Positions 5,412 through 5,540 of a stretch of DNA of 5,540 bases are shown here, piece by piece. The position numbers and the translations under genes were made by a program. The notes beneath the pieces are model-generated. The model saw only the letters and a list, made by a program, of their open reading frames with translations, was not told the origin of the DNA and ran no database searches. Each line of letters opens with the position of its first letter. Position 1 is the first letter of the stretch. Source of the DNA: Acidobacteriota bacterium (lineage in GTDB: Bacteria > Acidobacteriota > Terriglobia > UBA7540); assembly GCA_003171295.1 (NCBI GenBank), contig PMYF01000149.1, forward strand, positions 1 through 5,540. The letters are read 5' to 3'.

Positions 5412-5447
5412 GAAGAACCCACGGCACAACAACGGTGCCGTGGCTAC
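5412..5447. repeat. 36-bp inverted repeat, right arm
   Basis: This is the reverse-complement partner of 5330-5365. It contains its own 9-bp hairpin, CCACGGCAC (5419-5427) with GTGCCGTGG (5435-5443). Read on the minus strand, that hairpin is followed by GGTTCTTC, a poor T-run, so it is less terminator-like than the left arm. Confidence 0.85.
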
Positions 5448-5496
5448 TTGCTGGAGTTCCGCATCGTGGGATACGTTCTTATGCCGGAGCGGGTAG

Positions 5497-5529
5497 CGCA
5501 GACGTACGCGTTCTTTGCGTTCGTCTGCG
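5497..5529. repeat. Hairpin-forming inverted repeat near right edge
   Basis: CGCAGACG (5497-5504) pairs with CGTCTGCG (5522-5529). After one T:T mismatch, ACGC (5506-5509) pairs with GCGT (5517-5520), leaving a 7-base loop. It is another palindromic repeat unit in the same intergenic region. The window ends soon after, so its full extent is unknown. Confidence 0.55.
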
Positions 5530-5540
5530 GCTCTTCGTCC

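Noticed and set aside
5373..5540. Open minus-strand frame entering from the right edge, and a plus-strand ATG frame from 5481 to the edge
   Set aside because: The first runs through the inverted-repeat arm and the second through the terminal hairpin; neither shows a domain, and the window ends too soon to judge.
1..5540. CRISPR arrays, tRNA or rRNA genes, phage or integrase genes
   Set aside because: No regularly spaced repeats, cloverleaf sequences, rRNA signatures or recombinase motifs were seen on either strand.

Overview
This is a high-GC bacterial window with five complete protein genes, one gene cut by the left edge, and several palindromic intergenic repeats. Nothing taxonomically decisive is present. 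The GC-rich coding, the intergenic foldback repeats ending in short motifs such as TGTAGCGGCG and GTAGCCACGGCACCG, and the gene set are most like Acidobacteriota of soil. That assignment rests on recall of such genomes and is an inference.

Left block (1-3623, all on the minus strand, so read right to left). A radical SAM protein with a Twitch/SPASM-like cysteine-rich C-terminus (2385-3623) comes first. A 143-base gap follows that may hold a 21-codon ORF. Then come a MacB/FtsX-type ABC permease (1117-2238), its LolD/MacB-type ATPase (456-1124, overlapping the permease by 8 bases), and a signal-peptide-bearing, LolA-like 'outer membrane lipoprotein-sorting' protein (1-452, cut by the edge) starting 3 bases after the ATPase stop. 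The last three genes form a tightly coupled envelope export or lipid/lipoprotein trafficking operon. A good sigma-70-type promoter (3687-3714) points into the radical SAM gene. Whether its transcript continues into the transporter genes cannot be told from sequence.

Middle (3624-4000) is non-coding. It holds that promoter and a 107-bp foldback (MITE/REP-like) palindrome at 3731-3837, flanked by an 11-bp direct repeat.

Right block (4001-5322) is a divergent pair. A small CoA-binding Rossmann protein lies on the minus strand (4001-4471). A short-chain dehydrogenase of the pteridine-reductase (FolM/PTR1-like) kind lies on the plus strand (4579-5322). A consensus -35 (TTGACA) sits so close to the SDR start that its mRNA is probably leaderless or nearly so.

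Right end (5323-5540) is non-coding. It holds a 36-bp inverted repeat whose left arm is itself a terminator-like hairpin for the SDR gene, followed by another hairpin near the edge.

The nearest thing to an unrecognised system is the grouping of radical SAM enzyme, possible tiny ORF, MacB-type exporter and LolA-like periplasmic protein. It could be a peptide or lipid modification-and-export module, but the evidence is only gene order and motifs.
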